Below, one piece after another: positions 10,301-17,761 of a stretch of 20,628 bases of DNA. Below the pieces are notes generated by a model. That model saw only the letters and a program-made list of their open reading frames with translations. It had not been told where the DNA came from and searched no databases. Location: assembly GCA_018398765.1 (NCBI GenBank), contig JAHBMJ010001476.1, forward strand, positions 9,527-30,154, in the 5' to 3' direction. Position 1 is the first letter of the stretch. Each line of letters begins with the position of its first letter. The position numbers and the translations under genes were made by a program. The stretch comes from Chromera velia (taxonomy: Eukaryota > Sar > Chromeraceae).

Positions 10301-12458
10301 GGCACCTATCCCGATCTTTTACGCCCGTCGTCGTTCCTCTATCGGCATCAGCGTGCCCATGCTGGACCGGTCTCTGGGCAGATCCAAACGTTCCTCTGCT
10401 GGACCCACTGGCATAGAGAATGCCAATCAGAAGACACCCTTAGCAAAGTCGGCAGCCTCAAATGTATCGGAGGACTTCTCTGCTTCTGCAGACTTGAGAC
10501 GAAAAAAGAAATCGTCCCTCAAGCAACGTCAACGGAAATCTCACTTGTCGCAGTCTCTCAAAGCGAAGACGACTGCGGCATGGGGAAGTTCCTCATTGCA
10601 ACATCAACCTGCAGGGGAGGAAGCAGAAGGAGGAAGTTCTGCTGTGCAAGGTGCACAGAAAGCAAAGGGAGATCAATCACTCAGTCAGATGGATGGCAAA
10701 AATCCCCGACTTTCTGTTTCGGGTCTTTCTGCCTCGAAAGAGAACAATCAGAACGGACACCACCGAGACCACACAGGTGAGGAGGGAGCTCACAAAGGAA
10801 AACCACCCACAGAACCAGTCGAGAAGGAGAAGTGCTCTCCCGAAAAATGCGAAGAGCACTCTCCCTCTTTGAAGTTCCCGCCAGCCCCCGAGAGTCGTGC
10901 CTGGGCCCTCCCCACTCTTCAAGATTCGGACGAAGAAGTCGAGCCTGAGAATCCAACAAACACCCAGGATGGGGATGAACGGAAGGGACTTCCAGCGGGG
11001 GCATCTGAAGAAAATCAGGCAGACAAGTCTCCCCAGATCCACCAGACAGCCCCGCAACCCCAACTTGAAATTCCTGTGGAACAGTCAGCCACTATCGGAA
11101 TGGAAGTCCTGGAGCTGGGGGAAAAGGCCTCAGTGCAAAGCCGCCCCCTCCCACAGGGAACTCACCACTCATCAGTACATCCCCAACCAGCCTCCGCTGA
11201 CAGCCACAGAAACGCACTTTCAAATGGACCCTCTGGACCGACTGTTCCGGTCAATTTTCCCTCCACTCATGCAGTGCATCCTTGCGTCAATGCTCCACCA
11301 AGTCAACAGAGAAAGCAGATTCAGACCCCCATGTCTGGCCTGCCCATTCCCTCTCCGAGACTGGCTCCTCCCACCAGGGCCGTTCCCGCTGCTTCCCCCG
11401 CCACCACACCCGTACCTTACTACACAAAACAAACTCCAGCCCAGGTGCATGTAGCAGGAGCACAGACACCAAGACCACACTATCAGGTGCTTGCGGCAGC
11501 AGCAGCAGGAGTGCACACGCCAAGGCCTGCAGGTCGGAGGCAGCAGGCCGTAGTGCCCTCCCCTCAGTTGAAAGTCTGGACCCCCCGCGCGTTCCCTCAC
11601 AGCTACCACACACCTCTCGGGCAGCCCTTTGAATTTCCGCCTCCTCTCATGTCCGTAAAGGTTGCTGCTGCTTCCAGGCGAGTCTACGCCCCTCCCCTCC
11701 GTCCACAGAACGCATTTCCCTTTCCTGTCCCAGTTCCTCTGTCTCTCCTTCCACCACAACAACAGCAACAGAAACAGCAACCCAACGCTCTTCCCCTCCT
11801 TCCATCACAGCAGCATCAACAACAACAGACCCACGGTCCTCCGCCAGTCCCCTCTCTGCAACCCCCCCATGCAGAGACCCTCCTCACTCCCCCAGTGTCC
11901 CCAAGACCACGCGCCCACTCAGACCAGCTTCCCCCAGTCACCCTCACCACCCTGTCTCCAGGGCTCGACACAGGACGCCGAACAGTGTCCCGCCCTGCAC
12001 CTGCACCCGGACATGCACAGACTCAGAACAGAATGAGTCCGACCGTCCCGTCACCGAGGTCACCCCGTGTCCTCATGCACCTCACTCCCCAGTCTCCGGC
12101 AACAGGAAAGACATTCGTCATGACTAGCCCACGCCAGGTTACCGCCTCCACTTACCGTGTCGGGGGTGCTGATCACGAGAAGGGTGTTGCATCACCCCTG
12201 ATGCTACCCGGAAGTCCCCGTCTCCCCCCCCCGCCCAGGAGCGTCACAGTTGTCCGAAAGCCCACGGGGATGCCCTCCCTCTATGAAGGCCATCCCTCCG
12301 AAGCAACGCCGCGTCCAGCCAGCACCATCCATGTGCCCCCTCTGCGAGGACACTCCTCAAGCCCCTCACGCCAGGTCCCCTTCGTCTTTTCCCAGCGAAC
12401 TCAGCCGAGTGAAGAGACACCCACGTCTTCCGCTGCCTGCTGCGCTCTTCTCTGCTGA
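1364..12458 (+). CDS. Tandem PH-domain protein with giant disordered repeat tail (10 exons)
   Basis: Exons are 1364-1490, 1642-1800, 2002-2148, 2496-2560, 2967-3156, 3961-4092, 4407-4452, 4865-4980, 5202-5351 and 5575-12458. Joined, they give 8016 nt, an open frame of 2671 residues ending in TGA at 12456-12458. The start is the first ATG in the exon-1 frame. All nine introns are GT...CAG, and seven are phase 1. Residues 31-185 and 261-378 are PH domains, a fold that usually binds phosphoinositides or proteins at membranes. They align with each other across the splice joins, which supports the model. The remaining ~2290 residues are Ser/Pro/Ala/Glu-rich, without predicted membrane segments, and carry two repeat families, a Lys-Ala tract and a poly-Gln block. 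The 5' end of intron 5 is least certain: donors at 3042 and 3151 and acceptors at 3924 and 3948 are alternatives. No known family matches the whole protein. A membrane-recruited scaffold is inferred. Confidence 0.8.
2149..2495 (+). other. Intron 3 of the PH gene
   Basis: This 347-bp intron runs from GTCAGC to CGCAG in phase 1, inside PH domain 1 after its acidic loop. PH domain 2 has no intron at the matching place. No embedded gene or RNA is seen. Confidence 0.75.
2561..2966 (+). other. Intron 4 of the PH gene
   Basis: This 406-bp phase-0 intron begins GTCCGT and ends CTTCAG. It separates the D-P-K-F-I-L-Q strand from the C-terminal helix of PH domain 1. It includes a run of 11 G at 2602-2612. 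No embedded gene is seen. Confidence 0.75.
3157..3960 (+). other. Intron 5 of the PH gene (longest)
   Basis: This ~804-bp phase-1 intron separates the two PH domains. The chosen donor is GTCAGC and the acceptor TTCTCAG. The donor could instead be at 3042 (GTAAAT) or 3151 (GTGTAC), with an acceptor at 3924 or 3948 for the phase-0 version. Small open frames inside are not convincing. No RNA gene is recognised. Confidence 0.55.
4093..4406 (+). other. Intron 6 of the PH gene
   Basis: This 314-bp intron, GTCAGT to TGCAG, is phase 1. It lies at the same codon position within PH2 as intron 1 does within PH1. No embedded gene is seen. Confidence 0.8.
4453..4864 (+). other. Intron 7 of the PH gene, starting in a GTCA microsatellite
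   Basis: This 412-bp phase-2 intron ends CGCAG and is absent from PH1. Its 5' end is a (GTCA)n/(GTCT)n tract (4453-4485), followed by more scattered GTCA words to about 4560. The tract repeats the GTCAGT donor word several times. A short (GATT)n run lies near 4820-4834. No embedded gene is seen. Confidence 0.8.
5838..8339 (+). repeat. Six-copy S-G-S-L-x-S-S-G-x-S-W-V-x-L repeat array in the PH protein tail
   Basis: Core copies of 14 codons lie at 5838-5879, 6333-6374, 6834-6875, 7329-7370, 7842-7883 and 8298-8339. Their Trp residues are 476, 641, 808, 973, 1144 and 1296, so spacing is 165, 167, 165, 171 and 152 residues. Four copies are preceded by an Asn- or Asp-Pro pair. All are followed by Gly/Glu/Asp/Ser-rich acidic sequence. 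Between cores the units share weaker blocks such as S-A-D-G-[LV]-[QK]-K. This is a degenerate ~165-residue tandem repeat whose conserved element is the SWVxL core. W-V-Q/E-L (W-L-Q-V in copy 2) with Ser/Glu before and acidic residues after fits the Atg8-interacting AIM/LIR pattern; binding is inference. Confidence 0.85.
9253..9300 (+). repeat. Lys-Ala dipeptide tract
   Basis: The tail switches here from acidic to basic composition with alternating Lys-Ala coded by repeated GCAAAG words. It marks the boundary between the acidic ~165-residue repeats and the basic C-terminal half that holds the RSAT repeats. Confidence 0.7.
9510..10184 (+). repeat. R-S-A-T-x-K repeats, including a near-identical 37-residue tandem
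   Basis: Five copies of [SA]-P-[LI]-R-S-A-T occur, starting at 9510, 9612, 9936, 10047 and 10158. The last three belong to a 111-bp tandem repeat: 9927-10037, 10038-10148 and a partial copy 10149-10184. The two full copies differ at only a few bases, so the duplication is recent. Each unit starts N-S-M-S-P-I-R-S-A-T and is followed by a G-P-K-G-A block and an acidic E-T-K-T-V-E-N-K segment. Four copies carry an S-P-x-R motif, the consensus of cyclin-dependent kinases. Phosphorylation is inferred. Confidence 0.85.
11757..11828 (+). repeat. Glutamine-rich block (CAA/CAG)
   Basis: Mixed CAA and CAG codons encode a run of five Gln, Lys, two Gln, then after a Pro/Leu-rich gap a second Gln/His-rich run. 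Interspersed codons suggest slow expansion rather than pure slippage. It lies in a Pro-rich region (about residues 2435-2465) containing PPP and T-P-R-P motifs. Confidence 0.8.
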
Positions 12459-13715
12459 TGATATCGATCAGTGTGAGTGCAGCACGGCATGAAGTGTTCG
12501 GCACGCAAGCACTCTCTCCGCCCCCAGAAACATCTCGTGAAACATTCCGCCATCCGTTTGCTGTAATTCTCGGTTTTCGTAGAGGTTTTTCGCGATCGTT
12601 GGGCAGCTTGATTCGAATTGAAACTTGAAGTTCGTTTTTTCGATTTGCTCTTGCATTTGTTTTTCGTTGTCCTTTACTCAAGGGACCAGAAGCATAATTG
12701 ATGTACAAAGTTCTTTATCATCCGCTTTTTAGAACACACGTCCGCTTGATCTGCAAACTTTCCTCTGAAGTTCTGGCTCGCTTCGATCGCAGCGGGTCTG
12801 CTTTTATTTTGGAATGGCCTCAGGGTCTCTGTTGCTCCCCTCAAGGTTGATTTCTGCTTGTTGCAGTCATTTTTCGAGGGATGTCAACTGAAAAACGCAA
12901 GTCCTCCCGCTCCATGCATTTTTAAATCCGACCTACACGTTTGAGACACTTGAATGCTCTCTCTCGTTTCGATCATGGTCTTCCCACTTTCCGCCTACAT
13001 CCACTCTCTTCGTCCTCGCCTGATTCCAACCACGAAGCCGTGTCTTGCATGTACTTTGTTCTGAGTCAAACGAAAACGCGTCCTGACTCATTGTGACAAT
13101 CGATGTGTCTGTCGTCCACTTTGTGTTGCTGAAGAACGCCACGCATCGTCACGTGAACCAATCCGCTCCGCCACTTTATTCTCGTCTGATGCTGGCCTCG
13201 TGCATAGACTCAGGCATAGACACGTCGAAACAGAGATCCGATCAAAGCGTCAGTATGTGTACGATCGTTCTTCCACACCATCTAGCAATCCATCGTTGGA
13301 TACATTGCGTCTGTAAAATTTCGATCAATTTAAGTCATCAATCCCTATCAGCAAGACTGTTTCCACTCTATTTGTCTCGATCTCGATCAGATTCAACCAC
13401 CCTTTTCTGAGTTTTCTCACCGCTCTAGTCTTAATTTACTTGCACTCTGTTCATTTCATCGACAAACAATGCATTAAATTCGCTTTGCCTTGTTGCCTTG
13501 CATGCTTGCACTGATATCGGACCTTAAAGGAATAACTTTGAATTAAGTTGTTATCCTTTTTCATGGTATATACAACGTAGTTGCTATTATTCAGTTAGTA
13601 AACATATATCTCATTCCGGATCCCCTTCAAAGCTGTTCCATTACCATATTAATATGATTCTCTTTTGAATAAATTGAATTCTTTCAATTAAGCCGAAGTT
13701 TTAGTTAGAATTTTT

Positions 13716-13745
13716 TGTAGCATCTTATGATTTTAAGATGCTATA
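13716..13745. repeat. Long hairpin in AT-rich DNA
   Basis: TAGCATCTTA (13718-13727) and TAAGATGCTA (13734-13743) are a perfect 10-bp inverted repeat around a 6-base loop. The stem extends by a G-T and a T-A pair. It may be part of a small mobile element or an RNA-level hairpin. No terminator function is claimed in a eukaryote. Confidence 0.6.
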
Positions 13746-14173
13746 TATATAGTAGATAAAATATGTAGGCACACTGGCAGCTAATTATACAGCTAATTTC
13801 TAGCCTAATAAAGCCCTAATTTGAGCTTTCAAAGCCTTTTAGATCAAAAATATAAACGTTGAAAAGTTATAGAACCTAACTACTAGCCTAGCTACTAGCT
13901 AGGAATTTAGTCGAATCTAGACGAGTAGATTCAATAGTTAGATTCAAGTTCTACGGTAACTTCTACTAAAATGTGATTGAAGTTTTTGTTATGTATGCCG
14001 CGTCCCCGTATATGAGGGGCGGATCTAGCCTAGTCTATCAAAAGGTTCCGGTTCGTCCCGTCTGTTCTGAATCTAGGAACACTGCTCATTAATCACTTTT
14101 ACTGCGGTTTATTTCTCAAGCGGCGGCAGAGTAAGACTCATAGAATAATGAAAAGAGCGGAGAGGCAGGGCAA

Positions 14174-14216
14174 AAACTTTCTCAAAGTTTGTCCCCTTGA
14201 CAAAGGCTACCCTTTG
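14174..14216. repeat. Two adjacent small hairpins
   Basis: AAACTTT-CTC-AAAGTTT (14174-14190) and CAAAGG-CTAC-CCTTTG (14201-14216) are perfect stems of 7 and 6 bp, ten bases apart. Tandem hairpins like these occur in LTR leaders, but here the context is too degenerate to decide. Confidence 0.4.
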
Positions 14217-14508
14217 ACGGCGTATATTCCACCTATATATCAAACTAGAAATTCAAGTCGTAGCGTTGTGAAGGTTTGACAAGCAGTTGTGTCAGGATGA
14301 AATGAAGTACGCGCGCATAACGTGCGTAGGGCGCATGCATGCATGCTGCATAACCGGGAATTAATTGTGCAGCGTGCAGTCTCAATGAAGACATCCGTTG
14401 TTTGTCTTACAGAACAGAGATAGCAAAACTACCCATGCATGACAGAACCTTTACCCGTATATAGGAGCTGATCCCAGCTACGACTAGTTGAGGGCCTATA
14501 TCCCTACG

Positions 14509-14522
14509 TGGTAGCGAGAGCC
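14509..14522 (+). promoter_or_regulatory. Second primer-binding-site-like sequence
   Basis: TGGTAGCGAGAGCC, preceded by ACG, matches the primer-binding site of the downstream Ty3/Gypsy element (ACG-TGGTAGCAGAGCC at 17683-17698) except for one inserted base. It may mark a decayed second LTR element whose LTR lay upstream. No gag or pol domain is recognisable after it, so this is tentative. Confidence 0.35.
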
Positions 14523-14701
14523 TGAACCGGACTCAGTGGGTTCGCGTCTCTCGTTTCATCGATTGAACATGTGAACAGTCTATCTTCTACTGTGCAAATG
14601 CAAAGTTACAGATTAACTTTTGTCGCCTGCACGCAGCCACATCTTGAAGTCTGTAATCAGTAGAGAACTACGTCTTTCTTTTCCCTTGAAAGTTTGTTTC
14701 G

Positions 14702-14881
14702 ATGTCCATGCCTGATCACTTCGGGGAGTTCATTCTTGCTGTCGAGAGACTCGAGAAATTTAAGCATGTCTCTTTTCTCAAAGTGCATAAGAACGGTCGA
14801 TCTCTTCTCAACGAAGGAAAAGAGCTTGCAGAGAAGCTCTTTGTTGCTGCAGGGGGCAACTTAGAGACGCAAGACGAATGA
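14702..14881 (+). CDS. Small ORF, unknown function (59 aa)
   Basis: ATG at 14702 to TGA at 14881 gives 59 residues beginning M-S-M-P-D-H-F-G-E-F. The composition is ordinary and amphipathic (Leu, Lys, Glu, Phe) rather than low-complexity, which hints at real coding. It ends 19 bp before the next ORF's ATG, in a different frame. It could be an independent small protein, the 5' part of a frameshifted gene shared with the next ORF, or the start of a degenerate retroelement gag, given the primer-binding-site-like sequence 180 bp upstream. I recognise no family. Confidence 0.35.
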   Translation: MSMPDHFGEFILAVERLEKFKHVSFLKVHKNGRSLLNEGKELAEKLFVAAGGNLETQDE

Positions 14882-14900
14882 AAAGAATGCACCAAAGTTG

Positions 14901-15515
14901 ATGACGTCTTCGAGGAAGAAAAACAAAAGTGCAGATCGTCTGTCCACGTTGCCATCATCGCAGGTAGATGGAAAGAAAGAGAAGAGCCCGTGCAAAGGAA
15001 GTGGGTGGAGGCCTGTGGCGTCCGTTCCTGATGCCCCGCCTAGTCAAGAAGAGTATGTTGAGACAGAAGTGAGTGGTCTGCGTGCTCTGCCCCCAAGAAC
15101 ATTTGTAGGAGCATCAGAGAATGGCAGAGGAGAAGTGAGAGAGACAGAAGACCTGTCTTCATACACTGGTCGACCGACAGACCAGGAGGACGTGAATATG
15201 CACCATCCTGCAATTGGAGAGATGCAGCCGGAGATGCAGTCTATGGGTCTGTCTGATTTTCCCCCTGTGATTGCTCCAACCGGGGAACATTTACAGAATG
15301 AAGAGGTAGTTCCTATGTTGCTTGGTGTTCTGCACTCCACTTTGCAAATGCAAGAGAAACCAGGGAGAGCCGAAAGGAGGACCGCAAAGCAGCAGAGGAA
15401 GAGGGAGAGAAAGAAAGAAGCTAAACACCAAGCACAGTTGTATGCAATCAGACAAACTCGAACGGGGGATCACCAGACGACCCTCGGTGGTTCCCCTCAG
15501 AAGGTAGCTGTGTAG
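14901..15515 (+). CDS. Hypothetical protein (~204 aa), basic C-terminus
   Basis: ATG at 14901 opens a 204-codon frame to the TAG at 15513-15515. It begins M-T-S-S-R-K-K-N-K and is disordered and Glu/Pro/Gln-rich in the middle. Near the C-terminus is a dense basic run (A-K-Q-Q-R-K-R-E-R-K-K-E-A-K-H) that could be a nuclear-localisation or nucleic-acid-binding segment. The frame is open further upstream to 14865, overlapping the end of the 59-residue ORF, so one original gene broken by a frameshift is possible. No domain is recognised. It may be cellular or of retroelement origin. Confidence 0.4.
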   Translation: MTSSRKKNKSADRLSTLPSSQVDGKKEKSPCKGSGWRPVASVPDAPPSQEEYVETEVSGLRALPPRTFVGASENGRGEVRETEDLSSYTGRPTDQEDVNMHHPAIGEMQPEMQSMGLSDFPPVIAPTGEHLQNEEVVPMLLGVLHSTLQMQEKPGRAERRTAKQQRKRERKKEAKHQAQLYAIRQTRTGDHQTTLGGSPQKVAV

Positions 15516-15573
15516 ACACAGGGGGAGAGCGTTTGTGTGTGCACGGGTTTGTGTAGGGGATCTATAGTGCAGG

Positions 15574-16083
15574 ATGAGATGGGAAGAGCGGCTGTCCTTC
15601 AAGGCCGTAAAGAGAGGAAAGAGACGTGAAAAGAGTGGAAGAAGCAAGAGACGCGGAGGGCTGAAATCAAAACAATTTAACAGGAGCAGACAGAGGCGAG
15701 GGGTTTTGGCAATCAGTCAGTGCCTCGCCTTAGAGAACCTTTACCAGCTTCGGAGACTGCTCCTCGTAGATTTAGCCCCATTCGCCTCTGTGGATGTGTC
15801 AAAATGGGAGGTGTGTAAGAAACAAGGGGGCTTGGGAGTTCCACGCCTCTGCTGAGAAGCATTGCCCCGCCAAGAAAAATCAGCAGCATCCATCAATCCG
15901 ATTAAGAGCACACACCAAACACACAGCACGAGGGGTATAGAGTGGAAGAATTGCCTCTGTCTGTCCAGGCACTTTTCCAGGAATCTTGGGCACGATATGC
16001 TATGGGAATGCCCATTTACTGAGCAAGAGAGTAAGCAGAAGACATCGTGCAGGGAAGAGACAATTGATGGGGGTGCAACGTAG
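15574..16083 (+). pseudogene. Possible non-LTR reverse-transcriptase remnant
   Basis: One frame, broken by a TGA at 15853-15855, encodes V-S-K-W-E-V-C-K-K-Q-G-G-L-G-V-P-R-L just before the stop. This resembles the W-x-x-V-C-x-x-K-x-x-G-G-L-G-[VI] signature found C-terminal of LINE-type reverse transcriptases. Further on, L-W-E-C-P-F-T-E resembles the last part of the LINE zinc-binding motif (LWECP). The two motifs are closer together than in intact LINEs and the first cysteines are missing, so a deleted, dead copy is the best reading. No catalytic YxDD segment is present. Confidence 0.35.
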
Positions 16084-17340
16084 TAAGTGATCATGCAGGC
16101 ATAGAGACGGCGTGTGTCTCTGTTCAGTTTTGTTACACGACTGTCCGATCTCGTCCGTTTGCATTCGTTCTTTTCGTTTGAACAGTCGTCTTGGCCTGTT
16201 TGTCTACCCTGGGAGATCGAATTCTCGCAGTGGTTGTCGTTTGGTTTGATAAGGGAATATCTGTCCGCGTTCGGCAGGAATTTTTTTTTTTCGGTGATCG
16301 TTTCAATCGTTGCGTGCCTTTGCTCAGCCGCGGGGCGCGGCGTTGGAGGAAGGGGGCACGGTGTGGGTGAGGAAGGAAAAGAGAAGACGGAAGCAGGTGG
16401 CATGCAGTAAGGAGACAGAGCAAAGAGAGGAAGAGAAGAAGAGCTGACAGTGAGTGACGGCCAGAAAGGGAAGACTCTGTTTGCGCAGAATGACGGCTGG
16501 AATAAGGCAGACATTCAGATTGATCAGAAAAAGAGAGAGTAAGAGTTGAAGTAGGCAGAGGTGGCTGTATTGGCTATGGATTAGCTAATCAGAGAAACAG
16601 TTCATCTCATATACTGCTGTATTCCAGGTTTAAACCCTGTAAACGATTCTTCATCCCGCTTTTCATGTGAGAAAAGAGAGCCTGCTTTGCAATCAGTTGT
16701 CATAAGCCTAATCAGCAGCAAAGGCTGGAAGAAGGAGAACATGACTTGAGGTGACTTGCATAGATTCGAGACCGTTCTGTATGGAGGGCCTTAACAAAAA
16801 TCAAAAAAATTGTATGACAGCCTATGTTTCTAGAAATGATATAAAAAATCTGTTCCATAGTTCTTTTTCTATCGTTACAACGTCTTCTTATACAAAGTTT
16901 CAGGTTCTAACTCTTTACTGATTATGAGAACAAGTTTTTTGTGGAAAAGCGCCGGTCTTTTATGCAGAAAGGAGGGTAAAAAGCAACCCACTCGCCCCCG
17001 CCGGCATGCATTAAAGTAAAATTTTACAGTAAAGAGATGAAGATTTTTACGATTTATGTAGTAACATATTCTAGTAACGTATTACAGTTTGACAATACAA
17101 AAAACATATATAATTCATTAATCCCATATTGAGTCTAAAAATCTACAGATAGTAGAATCTAGGCTCGGATTCAATATATATATATATATATATATATATA
17201 TTTCTAGGCGATACACAGTGGTAAAAAAAAAAAAAATAGACTTTTCCAGATTTTTTTTTCTTTCTTTTTTTCTACAAAGGATTTCCTAGAGCACCTCTAG
17301 GAGCACCTAGAAGAGAGTTGTGAGTTAGATTCATGACAGT
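16084..17340. other. Intergenic low-complexity DNA
   Basis: No supported gene. To about 16550 composition is mixed; beyond that it is AT-rich with many A and T runs. The stretch includes an (AT)14 microsatellite (17174-17201), A14 (17223-17236), T-rich tracts (17251-17271) and two copies of a GAGCACCT word (17290-17310). An antisense open frame of 257 codons at 15741-16514 spans its start but looks like a chance or shadow frame. Confidence 0.6.
17174..17271. repeat. (AT)n microsatellite, poly-A and poly-T tracts
   Basis: (AT)14 at 17174-17201 is followed within 25 bases by 14 consecutive A and then by T-rich runs. It lies just upstream of where the Ty3/Gypsy LTR should begin. Confidence 0.9.
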
Positions 17341-17685
17341 CTCAGAATGGAGATGTCAGAGGTGCCGTTACGTTGTGGCTTGTACGGCGACTTGATCACC
17401 CGCCAAACTTGCTAGTACTGGGACTGGGAAACTAACTTCGCAATACTAAGCCCGGCCGGCATTAATTAAGTGCACTAAGAGAATTAAGTGATAGACTGAC
17501 AATACAGAGAAAGAAATAATAGACTTGCAATACAGAAATAAATAGAAGCATGCCGTACAGTCTTCGTCCGTCTGTATCGCTTGAATGGAGTCCTTGGAAG
17601 TGAACTCTGAGTGACAGACTTAAGGAGGTAAGGTATGATGAGTCCCTAACTAGACTACGTTCTTAGTCTAGGAGGAAATCTGACG
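17341..17685 (+). other. Probable 5' LTR of the Ty3/Gypsy element, ends unresolved
   Basis: The LTR should end at or a few bases before the primer-binding site at 17686. No second LTR is in the window, so the ends cannot be found by comparison, and a clear TG...CA boundary is not visible. I see no gene here. The left coordinate is an approximation. Confidence 0.35.
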
Positions 17686-17697
17686 TGGTAGCAGAGC
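17686..17697 (+). promoter_or_regulatory. Primer-binding site, initiator tRNA-Met type
   Basis: TGGTAGCAGAGC is complementary to the CCA-tailed 3' end of eukaryotic initiator tRNA-Met, whose acceptor ends ...CTCTGCTACCA. It lies 64 bp upstream of the gag ATG, the expected place for priming minus-strand synthesis in an LTR retrotransposon. Confidence 0.8.
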
Positions 17698-17761
17698 CCC
17701 GGTCCTCCGCCTCAAGGAGACCCCGCTCTGCCTCTCAACCGTTGTTTGAAGTGCGGGCAGG

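Larger units (their letters stand above)
12459..14508. other. 3' flank and intergenic DNA without a supported gene
   Basis: The 3' UTR of the PH gene must begin here, but no polyadenylation signal can be chosen with confidence; AATAAA-like words occur near 13668 and 13805. Composition is mixed to about 13500, then AT-rich with CTAG/TAGCTA-type words to about 13960. Hairpins occur at 13716-13745 and 14174-14216. An open frame at 13093-13410 shows no domain. The last several hundred bases could be a degenerate LTR, given the primer-binding-site-like sequence that follows, but no LTR ends can be defined. Confidence 0.55.

Noticed and set aside
9886-10416. 176-codon + strand ORF in another frame with an apparent repeat
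   Set aside because: It mirrors the 111-bp DNA repeat of the real frame; the 37-residue unit lies in the 6.9-kb frame.
13093-13410. 105-codon ORF in the 3' flank
   Set aside because: No domain and no exon-like context; probably 3' UTR or intergenic.
14040-14080. GGTTCCGGTTCGTCCC, which resembles a tRNA T-arm
   Set aside because: No matching acceptor, D or anticodon stems nearby; not a tRNA.
15741-16514. Antisense open frame of 257 codons
   Set aside because: Its translation has no domain and uneven Ser/Pro/Cys composition, and it overlaps the + strand LINE-like remnant, so a shadow frame is more likely than a gene. RNA-seq on the minus strand would decide.
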